Shown here: one piece after another, positions 17,581 to 27,221 of the stretch
How the letters are laid out: each line of letters starts with the position of its first letter
Position numbering within the stretch: position 1 is the stretch's first letter
Source: Lachnospiraceae bacterium
GTDB taxonomy: Bacteria; Bacillota; Clostridia; Lachnospirales; Anaerotignaceae
NCBI GenBank assembly: GCA_003543235.1
Contig: DPJA01000038.1
Location: 571,343 to 635,342 of the forward strand
Length of the DNA stretch: 64,000 bases
Direction of reading: 5' to 3'
Made by a program: the position numbers and the translations under genes
Notes under the pieces: model-generated
Database searches by the model: none
What the model saw: the letters and a program-made list of their open reading frames with translations, nothing else
What the model was told of the DNA's origin: nothing

Positions 17581-18801
17581 TTATTTGTCTATATTCATAA
17601 CCTTAACCTTGTAAGTTATTTTTGTTGTGCGAACAAAAAACTTGCTGTTATACTTATCCATTATCCTTTGACCAACTTTGCAGCTATTTTCGTAATCTGC
17701 ACTTACAAGCATAACAATATACTGGGTTGCACTATATCTGGAAAATAAATCTCCTCGTCTAAGAGATATATTTATTGTATCTTTAAGATTGTTCATAGTT
17801 ATTAATCGCTTCTTTTTAGTGGGCATACTGCCATTTGTATCGGTCACAGTGAATAGTACCATGCACAGCGATTGTCCCGTTCTTTCAAACATACACATAG
17901 TATACTGTGCAATGGATTTAAACAGACCATATGGGCAATAGAATGCACCATTAGGTTCTTCTTTCTCTTCCCTAATTTCTCCGTCAATTACAACAAGGTT
18001 TTTTTCTACCTGATTAAGATTGCTCATAATTTCCTTGTAAAGCTCAATAAGCTCCTCAGATGGCTTAACTCCCAGTTCTTCATAAAGCAAGTCTGTTATT
18101 TTTTCATAAGCTGTCAAAGCATCCTTATATTTTTCATGCTTGCAGTAACACTCAATAAGCATTATATAATTTTTTTCATCGTAAGGATCTATCTCAATTG
18201 CTTTGGCACAAATATGTATCATAGAGCTATAATCACCGTTCTTTTTAACCAGCTCATAGTATTCTTTTACACACTGGCTAAACATACTGTCATAATAAGT
18301 GGTGAGTGGTACTATCCATAACTCAACAGAATGTTTAGGCAAAAGCTTGCCGCCGTATATCTCAATAGCCTTATTATATAACTCCAGCTTTTCTTCATCT
18401 GTTTTATCCTTATTCTGAGCCTTTTTGCAATAGTCCTGAAAAATTTCCACATCTACAACACATGGAATATTATTGTTCCAACTATATGTGCCTGATGCCT
18501 GCAAGATATATTCATACTCGGGAAATCCAGAATCTTTAAGAAGCGTCCTTGCACGATAAATAAGATTTTTTAATACAGCATTTGGATTTTTATTATCTTT
18601 ATCCAGTTTCGTTGCATAAACAAGATTATCATATGTAACCTTATTGTTTTTATTTATAATAAGGTACTGGAGAATGTTTATAACCTTTTTAGAGGAACCA
18701 TTATCTTTTAAATAGACTTTATCACCGTATGAAATTGAAAATCCACCAAACAATTCAATATGCAGCATTTCATCTTCATTAACAGTATTTTCTTTATCCA
18801 A
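17581..18801 (-). CDS. BTAD (SARP-like) regulator with a degenerate GGDEF-like domain
   Basis: About 406 residues. Residues 1-100: winged helix of the OmpR/SARP kind (HIELFGGFSISYGDKVYL, then ILQYLIINKNNKVTYDNL). Residues 120-260: bacterial transcriptional activation domain with TPR-like helices, ending YEELGVKPSEELIELYKEI. The C-terminal 130 residues resemble a GGDEF domain (ISLRRGDLFSRYSATQYIVML), where the GGDEF signature itself is replaced by SATQY, so cyclase activity is not expected. Start: the ATG at 18816 lies just before the GGGGGAGG site, so the TTG at 18801 is more likely. It probably controls the pilus operon directly downstream. Confidence 0.82.
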   Translation of the reverse strand: MDKENTVNEDEMLHIELFGGFSISYGDKVYLKDNGSSKKVINILQYLIINKNNKVTYDNLVYATKLDKDNKNPNAVLKNLIYRARTLLKDSGFPEYEYILQASGTYSWNNNIPCVVDVEIFQDYCKKAQNKDKTDEEKLELYNKAIEIYGGKLLPKHSVELWIVPLTTYYDSMFSQCVKEYYELVKKNGDYSSMIHICAKAIEIDPYDEKNYIMLIECYCKHEKYKDALTAYEKITDLLYEELGVKPSEELIELYKEIMSNLNQVEKNLVVIDGEIREEKEEPNGAFYCPYGLFKSIAQYTMCMFERTGQSLCMVLFTVTDTNGSMPTKKKRLITMNNLKDTINISLRRGDLFSRYSATQYIVMLVSADYENSCKVGQRIMDKYNSKFFVRTTKITYKVKVMNIDK

Positions 18802-18945
18802 GACTACCTCCCCCATATTAACTTATTTACCATATTATAGATGTTATCACAAATTCACTTTTTGTCAATGCGGTTTTATCTGTTCATTCCCCATATTTTA
18901 AACTTAATGCCACCACTTAACGACTTTAGGATTAAGACAAAATTA

Positions 18946-18983
18946 AAGGGCATGAGTCCTGTAGAATACAGGCTCACACCCTT
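18946..18983. terminator. Terminator after the second SLH gene
   Basis: AAGGGCATGAGTCCTGTA pairs with TACAGGCTCACACCCTT around GAA, with few mismatches. Located 100 bases beyond the stop of the SLH gene and upstream of the regulator; T-rich on the minus strand side (TTTAATTTTG). Confidence 0.75.
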
Positions 18984-19080
18984 AAAACTGCACTATTTAC
19001 TTTTTAGTCAAACTTTCTATGGTCAATTCATTCAAAACAAGAACTTTTTTATTAATGAACTGCAATTCAGCTTGAAAATC

Positions 19081-22000
19081 TTATCTTTCAGTCCAAGTCT
19101 TGTCTTCCGTTACAGCCGTCCAAGTCTCAACATCAGATTCGCTTTCTCTCTCATAATCATGTGAATTAGTAGCTTCCATAATTGCTTCATAATACCACTT
19201 GCCTGCTGTGTTATCTGGCCAGTATTTAGCATCTGGAAGTAAACCATCCTCATTTACCTGTCTGCCTAACACTGCGTTAATAAGTGTTATAGCCTCAGCT
19301 CTTGTTATATAAGCCTCTGGATGGAATGAACCATCAGGGTATCCCTTAATCCAGCCCTTAAGTGCAGCTGAGTTAATGTAGTTTTCTGCCCAGTGTCCAC
19401 TGATATCATTAAACTGGCTTTGACCTGAATAACTAAGGTTATCAAACTTAGCTACAATAGTTGCAAATTCAGCTCTTGTGATATAGCTTCCAGGTTTAAA
19501 CTCGCCATCTGGATAACCGCTTACTATATTACCGTTTAAAAGTGTTGCAATAGCTACGTTTGACCATCTGCTTGCTAATACATCTGGAAAATCCTGTTCT
19601 CTTGTAAAAAGTGCATCTCTTGTTCCGTCTGTAAGCAGGCGATAGAAGATTGTTGCAACTTCTTCACGAGTAACTTTATTTTCAGGTCTTACTGTTCCGT
19701 TTTCATAACCAAACACATAAGCATAATGGTTTATCTTTTCCAAAGAATCCTCCAAAGCAACTTCAGGGTCTTCAATTATTGTTACTTCTTCACCTGGTGT
19801 TGGGTCGCTGCTAGGTTTCTTATGTGCGTATGTAAATACTACCTCATACTTGCGTTCTCCATCTGAAACAACCGTTACAGTGCTTACACTACCAAGTGCC
19901 TGACCATTTAATGTAGCACTTATAATCCTTGTATATTTACCAAGTTTTACTGCATTAACAGTGATTTTATCTTCTGCTGAAAGATTAGCCTTTGACTGAT
20001 TACTGTCATATACTGTGTTTGAACCATATATATGCTTTACAATAAGGTCATTTTTCTCATAGTAAACTGTAATTGTCTGACCATCTTCAGTTATTTCTGC
20101 ATTAAGCTCTGTTGTCAATTCTCCACCGTTAAATGTATATCCCTGCAATTTGTAACCTTCAGGAGCTTTGTCTTCAACTTCTGTAACAACTGGGTCGCTC
20201 CTTAATACCGTTGAATGGATGGTGGCTATTAACTCATCCTCTGAAGTATAGTACAATACATTGTAGTTCAATACGTTTTCGTCTGCTTCCCAAGAAGCTC
20301 TAATTTCTACATCGCTATCTGGCATAATAAACTTACCATCCGTTACTTCTATTGGGTCACCATTTATCTGTGGTATCCATCCAAGGAAGTGGTATCCATC
20401 CCTAACAGGAACAGTTGTTGAAATTGTGATTTCATCCCCTGCTATTGCATCTGGTATACCTTCTGGCATTCCTGTTACTCTGCCTTCACTTGTGTAGGTT
20501 ACATCATATTTTTCAACTTCATTATATAAGTATTTTACCCAAATCTGATGATCTGGCAAATTACCTGATAATGTTCCATTTTCAACATCAATTGTAATTC
20601 CTAATTCCGAAAGCTGTCCTCGAGATGTTTCTTCTTCATCAACATAAACTATCATGCCTGAATACTCATATCCTCTTATAGGATCATCCTTTACACTGTT
20701 GATTTCTGAATTAAATGGAATGCTTTCCTCTTCATCTTCTCCCTCAATGGAGCAAAGTTCATCAACCTCTATACCAAGAAGATTTAAATAAATATCTTCA
20801 ACTACGAAATTGTGATGTCTTACTGCAAAGTTTGCTGTGTATGTTTCTGCAACATATACACCCTGAGTTTTTGAAGGTGTAAAACTATATGATGTACTAA
20901 CTACAACATTTTGACTATTGGTCCAGTTAACAAAATCATATCCTGTTAAGTTAGTAGCTGTTGTGCCTTGTGCGTTACCAGTTATTGGTGGCACATCCTC
21001 GGTTGTATTAGCTACTTCTTCACCTGAGGTTATATCAGTAACCGTTCCGCCTGTTACAGCAATATAGGTTAATGTTACAGCCATATCTTCCACTGTTGTA
21101 ACGTCTACTGCTATATTTCCAGTTACTTCTGTTGCTGGATAAGTATAGGTTGTTGTTATTCCTTCAAGTGACTGTGCTGAACCATTAATTGTTATGCCTG
21201 CTATATGGTAGCCTGTTGCTGCTGTAAATACCATTTCATCTGATAAACTTCCATGGTTTACTGTCTGGCTTCCATTGGATACTGTACCGCTATGGTCTAT
21301 AGTTCCTGTTACGTCGTATCCGTTAATCTCAGTTGTAACTGCTACTGTGATTGCTCCAGTTACTGTCTGTGATGGATAGGTCCATGTATTTGTGGTTCCA
21401 GCAGGAAGTGTTTGTGCATTCCCGTTAACTGTTGCCCCTGTTATATGGTAACCTGTTGCTGCTGTAAATACCATTTCATCTGAATGGCCCTCGTATTCTT
21501 TTGTCTGATTATTATTTGTTACAGTACCATTATCTATAGAGCCTGTTACTGCATATGACATTTTTGTAAAGCTTGCATAATATGTTGCCGCTACATACAC
21601 ACCATTAGTTTTCTGTGGTACATAGTGTTCATTACCTTCACCGCTTGCAACTACTGTTAAATCTGCATTTTTCCAGTCTACAAAGCGGTATCCATCATTA
21701 GGTTTAGCTGTTGAACCACTTGCTCTTCCATTTTTTGCCTTTATCGTCTCTGATACTGGTGATACCGTACCTCCAGCCCCAGCTTGATAAATGATTGTTA
21801 CATTTTTCTGGATAAATATTGCATAATATGTTGCTGCCTGATAAACGCCACCTACTTTTGAAGGAACAAAGTGAGGATTGGTTGAAATACATTCAGCTGC
21901 TGTTGTTGCTGTATCACTTGTTGCCCATCCAATAAAGTCATACCCTGCATTTGCTGTTGCTGTTGAGCCTGCAACATCTCCTGTAGATGGGTTTAAGGTC

Positions 22001-23319
22001 TCACTAGCTTTATTTACGTCGCCTCCGGTAACTGCTACATAATTTATTGTTATATCATCTTGTGTCCACTTAGCATAAAGAGTCTTTGCCCCTGTACTTC
22101 CTACTGGTATACCTGCAACATTATTTGTAAATGACGGTTCTGAATACCATCCGCCAAATTCGAATCCGCCTTTAGTTGCCTCTTCAAAGGTTATGCTGTC
22201 TTTAACTGTATATGTACCAGGGTTGTTAACTGAATTTGTTCCACCGTCTAAATTATATGTAATATTATAATTAATTGGCCTAACAGTGAATGTACAAATT
22301 ACATCTCCTGCACCCATGATTCCTGCAACAGTCAAAGAAACACTTGGATTTACCAGTTCATATCCTGCTGGCAATACCCCTGTTTCAGAGTATGCAGTAC
22401 CATATTCATAAGGATTGCTTGTAGTAGTTTTAATTGTATTGTTCTCTTCATCTACAAAATTAATAATTACAGCACTGCTAGTGTTGTTAGTAATTATTGT
22501 GTTCGCCTCTAAATCAAAGTCTAAACCAGCTCCATTAGTGCCCACTCTCGGGCAATTGTTTGCAGCCTCAACCATCGCCGCATAATCCGGAGTATATATA
22601 TACGCTTTTTCATTTCCATGTTCGTCTGTTATATTTGCAGTAATAGTTATTGCCGTGTTGGCATCCAGTGCAAATTCAGCACGGGATAAGTCAAAATTAT
22701 ACTCTCTAGCAGTTCCGTCTATTCTCAAAACTGGGTTTGTATATGTTGTTCCGTTAACCTGAATTGAAACGTCGGATGCACTGTCAATTGTATAGTTCTT
22801 TGTTGTAGTGCTTGATACGCCATTTACCCATGTTGTTACGTTTTCTACTAAATTAACGCGAACGTCAACATGATCCAACAGCGGAACGTGTTTTAGATAA
22901 ACATTAACTTTTGCAGTAGGGTTTGATGACCCTGTAGAACTATTAGGTATGGCATTTGCTGTGTCTGTGCTGCTTTTGGTAAATTTATACTTTGTACTTC
23001 CATTCCAGTCAAAACTATGAAGATACACATTACTGGATTGAAAACTATAATTAGGTGAATTATTGTTTTGACCATACCAAAATCCAGTCTTACTGGTTGA
23101 AAGTGCATAATCATTAGGTATCGTTAAATCCGAGGTGTCTATCTCATTGCCCGCATTAAAACCTATATCTTGCTGACTAATATAAGATCCACCTTCAGTA
23201 AAATATCGAACATTTAGTGTACCATTAGAGCTAGCAGATATTGCAAAAACATTTACTGGTAGCAACGTCAATACCATTGATACTACTAAAAACAACGACA
23301 AAATCTTTTTGCTTTTCAT
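19081..23319 (-). CDS. Large secreted SLH protein with InlB/MucBP-like repeats
   Basis: 1412-residue surface protein. Signal peptide MKSKKILSLFLVVSMVLTLL ending at VFA; an N-terminal domain of unknown type; a Listeria/Bacteroides repeat (GFEFGGWYSEPSFTNNVAG); several related repeats with GYDFIGW, GYRFVDW and GYDFVNW; two near-identical blocks reading GYHITGATVNGNAQ and GYHIAGITINGSAQ; MucBP-like segments (VYYEKNDLIVKHIYGSNT); and three SLH modules (YAYVFGYENGTVRPENKV; NIVSGYPDGEFKPGS; WIKGYPDGSFHPEAY), followed by an unusual acidic tail of about 20 residues after the last module. GGAGGGGG precedes the ATG at 23319. It follows the repeat protein by 33 bases, suggesting one operon. Confidence 0.92.
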   Translation of the reverse strand: MKSKKILSLFLVVSMVLTLLPVNVFAISASSNGTLNVRYFTEGGSYISQQDIGFNAGNEIDTSDLTIPNDYALSTSKTGFWYGQNNNSPNYSFQSSNVYLHSFDWNGSTKYKFTKSSTDTANAIPNSSTGSSNPTAKVNVYLKHVPLLDHVDVRVNLVENVTTWVNGVSSTTTKNYTIDSASDVSIQVNGTTYTNPVLRIDGTAREYNFDLSRAEFALDANTAITITANITDEHGNEKAYIYTPDYAAMVEAANNCPRVGTNGAGLDFDLEANTIITNNTSSAVIINFVDEENNTIKTTTSNPYEYGTAYSETGVLPAGYELVNPSVSLTVAGIMGAGDVICTFTVRPINYNITYNLDGGTNSVNNPGTYTVKDSITFEEATKGGFEFGGWYSEPSFTNNVAGIPVGSTGAKTLYAKWTQDDITINYVAVTGGDVNKASETLNPSTGDVAGSTATANAGYDFIGWATSDTATTAAECISTNPHFVPSKVGGVYQAATYYAIFIQKNVTIIYQAGAGGTVSPVSETIKAKNGRASGSTAKPNDGYRFVDWKNADLTVVASGEGNEHYVPQKTNGVYVAATYYASFTKMSYAVTGSIDNGTVTNNNQTKEYEGHSDEMVFTAATGYHITGATVNGNAQTLPAGTTNTWTYPSQTVTGAITVAVTTEINGYDVTGTIDHSGTVSNGSQTVNHGSLSDEMVFTAATGYHIAGITINGSAQSLEGITTTYTYPATEVTGNIAVDVTTVEDMAVTLTYIAVTGGTVTDITSGEEVANTTEDVPPITGNAQGTTATNLTGYDFVNWTNSQNVVVSTSYSFTPSKTQGVYVAETYTANFAVRHHNFVVEDIYLNLLGIEVDELCSIEGEDEEESIPFNSEINSVKDDPIRGYEYSGMIVYVDEEETSRGQLSELGITIDVENGTLSGNLPDHQIWVKYLYNEVEKYDVTYTSEGRVTGMPEGIPDAIAGDEITISTTVPVRDGYHFLGWIPQINGDPIEVTDGKFIMPDSDVEIRASWEADENVLNYNVLYYTSEDELIATIHSTVLRSDPVVTEVEDKAPEGYKLQGYTFNGGELTTELNAEITEDGQTITVYYEKNDLIVKHIYGSNTVYDSNQSKANLSAEDKITVNAVKLGKYTRIISATLNGQALGSVSTVTVVSDGERKYEVVFTYAHKKPSSDPTPGEEVTIIEDPEVALEDSLEKINHYAYVFGYENGTVRPENKVTREEVATIFYRLLTDGTRDALFTREQDFPDVLASRWSNVAIATLLNGNIVSGYPDGEFKPGSYITRAEFATIVAKFDNLSYSGQSQFNDISGHWAENYINSAALKGWIKGYPDGSFHPEAYITRAEAITLINAVLGRQVNEDGLLPDAKYWPDNTAGKWYYEAIMEATNSHDYERESESDVETWTAVTEDKTWTER

Positions 23320-23352
23320 ACTTACCCCCTCCAATCCCTTTTTTCATCTATA

Positions 23353-24048
23353 TTAAAATTCCCACACGTACTTTAGAACTATTACGTTCTCACCTTCTTG
23401 TAATTCTAGGCTGCCAAGTTCGCTGGTACAACTAACTTCCTCGTCTGCTACAACATAGTCTTCCAAATTAATGGTATCACCTGCTGCAAACCCTTCAACA
23501 GTTTGTGTATAAGTTGCTTCCTCATCATCGAGTACAAGAGTATGAACAATTGTTAATGTAGCTAACTTTTGAACTTCAGCTGAAACATCGGTACTTTCAA
23601 GAGGTACTTGGCTATCTAAAATCTCTACACTTGTTCCTTCTGTTGCTATCTCTTCTGTTATTGCTTCATCTGTTGCTACTTCATCTGTTATTGCTTCTTC
23701 TGTTGCTACTTCATCTGTTATTGCTTCTTCTGTTGCTGCTTCTTCTGTTGCTGCTTCTTCTGTTGCTGCTTCTTCTGTTGCTGCTTCTTCTGTTGCTGCT
23801 TCTTCTGTTACTGCTTCTTCTGTTGCTGCTTCTTCTGTTGCTGCTTCTTCTGCTGGTACCTCTTCTGCTGGTACCTCTTCTGCTGGCACCTCTTCTGTTG
23901 CTGCCTCTTCTGCTGCTTCATCTACAGTCCATGTTATAGTATCTGTACTGATAGTCTGTTCTGATGCCTCATCATTTGCAAATACAACCGTACTTTGTAA
24001 ACTTACTGCTAAACCTAATCCTATTGCTAAACCTCTTTTAAATTTCAT
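23353..24048 (-). CDS. Secreted Glu/Ala/Thr pentapeptide-repeat protein
   Basis: 231 residues. Signal peptide MKFKRGLAIGLGLAVSLQST ending at VFA, then about 90 residues of pentapeptides of the type EEAAT, EEVPA and DEVAT, strongly acidic and probably extended, then a compact C-terminal domain with TLTIVHTLVLDDEEATYT and GDTINLEDYVV, resembling the MucBP-type segments in the SLH protein that follows. Likely a surface or secreted partner of that protein; function unknown. The DNA underneath is a 15-base minisatellite. Confidence 0.85.
   Translation of the reverse strand: MKFKRGLAIGLGLAVSLQSTVVFANDEASEQTISTDTITWTVDEAAEEAATEEVPAEEVPAEEVPAEEAATEEAATEEAVTEEAATEEAATEEAATEEAATEEAATEEAITDEVATEEAITDEVATDEAITEEIATEGTSVEILDSQVPLESTDVSAEVQKLATLTIVHTLVLDDEEATYTQTVEGFAAGDTINLEDYVVADEEVSCTSELGSLELQEGENVIVLKYVWEF
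23636..23905. repeat. 15-bp coding minisatellite
   Basis: Roughly eighteen tandem units close to GAAGAAGCAGCAACA on the minus strand, several identical in a row (23716-23830), with variant units at both ends. Exact repeats keep the reading frame, so slippage would change repeat number without breaking the gene. Confidence 0.85.
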
Positions 24049-24376
24049 ACTGAATTCCTCCCTTCCGGTTATTTCTATAATTTGCTTAGTTCTTACAATT
24101 TTTTTGCTTAATACTTACTTCTGATATAATAATAGTATATTGTGGTAACAAATAGGTCACAAAATCGGTAACAACGTCATTTATTTCTTAGCTTTTTATT
24201 ACAATTTTTGTGACCAATACACTCCGCACATTTATCCAATTTTCCCATTGAAAATGCAAGAGTTAGAGAATCAACGCCATATTCTACCACGTTCTCCATG
24301 CAACTTACAAAATAGCTGTCCTGTTAGGCATTTGTTAGTCCTCTGAATTTCACACAACTTTTTGAAAGTTAAAGTA
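24049..24376. other. Intergenic region upstream of the repeat-protein operon
   Basis: Holds the ribosome binding site GGAAGGGAGG and presumably the promoter of the repeat-protein/SLH operon. No gene, repeat or RNA structure was recognised, apart from the hairpin that follows at 24377. Confidence 0.4.
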
Positions 24377-24409
24377 AAACGGCAGCTGATTTGTTTTCAG
24401 CTACCGTTT
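24377..24409 (-). terminator. Terminator after the ferritin-like gene
   Basis: AAAACGGCAGCTGA pairs with TCAGCTACCGTTT with one mismatch, five bases after the stop of the minus-strand ferritin-like gene. Confidence 0.7.
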
Positions 24410-24414
24410 ATTAC

Positions 24415-24627
24415 TTATTTTTCTTCATAATCATTTAGGATTTCAAGAAACTTTGATGCGTGAATTCCTTCATCTTTAGCATATTCCGCAAATATTTTTG
24501 CAACTTTTTCATCATCCTTAATTTCTTGCGAGTAGCATTCAAAGTCTCTTACAAGCTCCGTTGAATTTTCCCATGCCCTGAGTAATCTGTCTCTAGTAGT
24601 AATTTTGATTCCATGTTTATCATTCAT
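24415..24627 (-). CDS. Small ferritin/rubrerythrin-like protein
   Basis: 70 residues. The pattern RAWENSTELVRDF, DEKVAKIFAEYAKDEGIHASKFLEIL gives two helices with an ExxH motif (EGIH), as in half of a rubrerythrin four-helix bundle. It would have to dimerise to bind a di-iron site, and no rubredoxin domain is present. ATG at 24627 lies eight bases after AGGAGG; an upstream TTG is too close to the site. Role in iron or peroxide handling is only a guess. Confidence 0.7.
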   Translation of the reverse strand: MNDKHGIKITTRDRLLRAWENSTELVRDFECYSQEIKDDEKVAKIFAEYAKDEGIHASKFLEILNDYEEK

Positions 24628-24736
24628 TCTCAATTCCTCCTAAAATTTAGTTCGATTTTAGTATTAACGCTTAAGCTTATTTTATTCCACCATTCAAATC
24701 ATTAAATTTTACCCCACTAACTTTAAAAATAAAAAA

Positions 24737-24770
24737 ACCCGAGAAATATTTTATTAAATATCTCCCAGGT
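24737..24770 (-). terminator. Rho-independent terminator after the lipoprotein gene
   Basis: On the minus strand ACCTGGGAGATATTT pairs with AAATATTTCTCGGGT over 15 positions (three wobble pairs) and is followed by TTTTTTTATTTTT. Confidence 0.88.
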
Positions 24771-24880
24771 GTTTATCCTTCCGTGTACACAAGTATCTAT
24801 ACACACTAGCACCACAATCATTTCCACAGCGAATTTCTATATGCAACGCCATAATCGTAGTCATCTTCACTGCAAATCAA

Positions 24881-25537
24881 TTATTTACTAAACTTTTTCA
24901 AACTGGATGTTACTTTAGTTTCACCAGAAATAAATTCTCTTTTAACCATTCCAATGCCTTCTTTATAATATTCATTAACAATAGAGTTTTCTGAAGAATT
25001 CATTACCTTTATGCAATCACTAAAATTTCCTGCAGGAGTTGATACAGTCTCATTAATAGAGCCAATTTCCAGTGTTCCGTTTTCCTCTTGCCACTTTAAC
25101 CCTACCTCTAATGGTGCTTTCAGTATAGTTACCTCTTCATTTGGCTCGTTATTGAGATAATTCTCTTCACCATATGCCTCACCTATAAAGAAAACTCGTG
25201 TGATGTCTGAAGATGACACTTCAAAAACTGAAGCAGTGACAGTTCCTCCATTATCCTCACGTATTTGATAAAGATTGTTGTTTGAAAAAACAACCTTTCT
25301 GTTAAATGAAGCATATTCGTTTCCCTCTCCCTCATACTCCCACGTATATCCTAACTCAAGAGGAAAAAAGTCGCTTAAATTTAAATCGGACACTTTATTA
25401 TTGGAAGTCTGTTCTGTATTATTTACTGGTGTTTGATTATTTCTCTTGGGAGTAAGTTCCTGATTATTTGAGCATCCTATCAGTAACGATAATGTGATTA
25501 GATCAGCAATTAACACAAGTAATGTGCTTTTTTTCAT
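24881..25537 (-). CDS. Lipoprotein of unknown function
   Basis: 218 residues from the ATG at 25537 (GGAGAG ahead). Signal peptide with lipobox LSLLIGC, so it is anchored outside the membrane. The mature part has FFPLELGYTWEYEGEGNEYA and NETVSTPAGNFSDCIKV, the pattern of small beta-rich proteins seen in many clostridial lipoproteins (the TPAG(N/T)F...C(I/V)KV motif recurs in such proteins). Stands alone with its own terminator. Role not known. Confidence 0.8.
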   Translation of the reverse strand: MKKSTLLVLIADLITLSLLIGCSNNQELTPKRNNQTPVNNTEQTSNNKVSDLNLSDFFPLELGYTWEYEGEGNEYASFNRKVVFSNNNLYQIREDNGGTVTASVFEVSSSDITRVFFIGEAYGEENYLNNEPNEEVTILKAPLEVGLKWQEENGTLEIGSINETVSTPAGNFSDCIKVMNSSENSIVNEYYKEGIGMVKREFISGETKVTSSLKKFSK

Positions 25538-25700
25538 ATAACACTCTCCTTTTCGGATATTATTCTGCGTAAAAGATAAAATTATATTCAATTGGACACT
25601 CTATCATCACCTTATCCACGTACCGTGAGTAATTCAGTGGTCAACTAGGCTATGAATTAAAGGATGACAAAAAACTGAAATTGACAGTAAAACCTTGTAA

Positions 25701-26726
25701 TTACAACAAGTCTATCAAATTCTTTACATCTTCCTCTTTTGTCGCCCAGCTGGTGGCAAACCGTACAACGGTGTGCTCCTCATCTGCTTTTTCCCAGAAA
25801 CTGAGAGCCACCAATCTTTTCAAGTCCTCTAGTTTGTCATTTTTTAAAACAACAAACTGCTGATTTGTGAAGGATTTCAGGTAGAATTTATACCCCTTGT
25901 CTTTCAGTGCCTTTTTTAATAAATCCGCCATAGCTATGGCGTGTCTCCCCACTTCCATATATAGGTCATCCGTAAACAAGGTATCGAATTGAATCCCAAG
26001 CAGACGTCCCTTTGCAAGTAACGCACCATGCTGCTTGACAATGGTCATGAAATGTTTAGGCGTATTGTTCTTGGTAAATACCACAGCTTCACCGCAGAGT
26101 GCACCCGCCTTCGTTCCGCCGATATAGAACACATCACACAAACTTGCAATATCCTTCAATGTTACATCCGAGACTTGACTAGTTAAACCATAGACAAGCC
26201 TTGCACCGTCCAAATAAAGCGGAATATGAAACTCCCCGCACACCTGTGAAATTTCTTCCATTTCTCGTTTCTGATAGAGTGTGCCATACTCAGTTGGGTG
26301 GGAAATATAAACCATTCCCGGAAAGACCATGTGCTCATGGTTCGGGTTCTGATAAAAATCCATAATATATCGTTTCAGTGTTTTAGCATCTAACTTACCC
26401 TCTTTCGCAGGAAGTTCCAAAACCTTATGCCCTGTATATTCCATTGCTCCGGCTTCGTGAAGACTTATATGTCCAGTGGTAGCTGCAATCACACCTTCAT
26501 AAGAGTTTAGGACGGTGTCAATTACGACTTGATTGGTCTGCGTTCCACCTATCAGAAAATGAACATCTGCTTGTGGACAACCACATACTTTTTGAATTTT
26601 TTATCTTGCCTGCTGACAGTAGATATCCGCTCCGTAACCAGGACAATGTTCCATGTTGGTTTCTGCTAAACGTTGCAGAATTTTCTCGTGTGCACCTTCT
26701 GTATAGTCACTTTCAAATGTTAACAT
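25701..26726 (-). pseudogene. Threonine aldolase/beta-eliminating lyase family gene with an internal stop
   Basis: Read from the ATG at 26726 the frame gives MLTFESDYTEGAHEKILQRL and DIYCQQAR, then TAA at 26601-26603, then continues in the same frame as KIQKVCGCPQADVHFLIGG and onward for another 300 residues to the stop at 25701. The downstream part has the PLP-lysine region FYIGGTKAGALCGEAVVF and substrate motif YLDGARLVYGL, so the enzyme was a low-specificity threonine aldolase type. A GAA-to-TAA change is the simplest cause. A start at a GTG near 26492 would lack an essential part of the N-terminus. Otherwise well preserved, so inactivation looks recent (or is a sequencing error). Confidence 0.82.
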
Positions 26727-27221
26727 CTGTCCTGTTTCCTCCTAAAATTATGATTTACTCATTTGCTTATTCTTCCATACAAACCATAGCCCATCTTATT
26801 TTTCACTACATAGGCTAACTAACATTGTAATATATTTCATCAATAATAATTAGTTTATTACACAACAATTCTATCATCTCAATCTACAAAAATCAATGCC
26901 ATCTATATACCCTACTGAAAAACAATCCTGTCAACTCAACCCTCCAAAGATATGTTCCCAAACATTGATTCTGCAAGGATTCCCATAAATTTGAGCCGCA
27001 TATGAATTACACTCCGAATGATGTCCTAGAAAGCTAGTACTTCCCCTTGGCGATAATCTCTCCTCTATATTTCTAGCCTTAGAACAAATGATAATTCTAA
27101 ATATTCCTTAATTTAAATTATTGATTTCATAATCTATAGATTCATAAATCATATAATCGAATAATTATTAATAAGCTCACTCATACTGCCCCCTGCATAC
27201 AATAGTATAGAGGTGGCGAAC
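26727..27221. other. Intergenic region without recognised genes
   Basis: About 500 bases of AT-rich DNA between the broken lyase gene and the amidase gene. No open frame, repeat or RNA structure was recognised. Confidence 0.4.

Noticed and set aside
23636..23905. Tandem repeat resembling a CRISPR array
   Set aside because: Units are contiguous 15-mers without spacers, inside a coding frame, and no cas genes are present.
23631..23939. A 102-residue poly-leucine frame on the plus strand
   Set aside because: It is the antisense reading of the 15-bp minisatellite of the secreted repeat protein; no ribosome binding site and no biological composition.
25701..26492. 263-residue lyase frame starting at GTG as a complete gene
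   Set aside because: Upstream sequence in the same frame encodes the rest of the conserved N-terminus behind one stop codon, so the short frame is a fragment.
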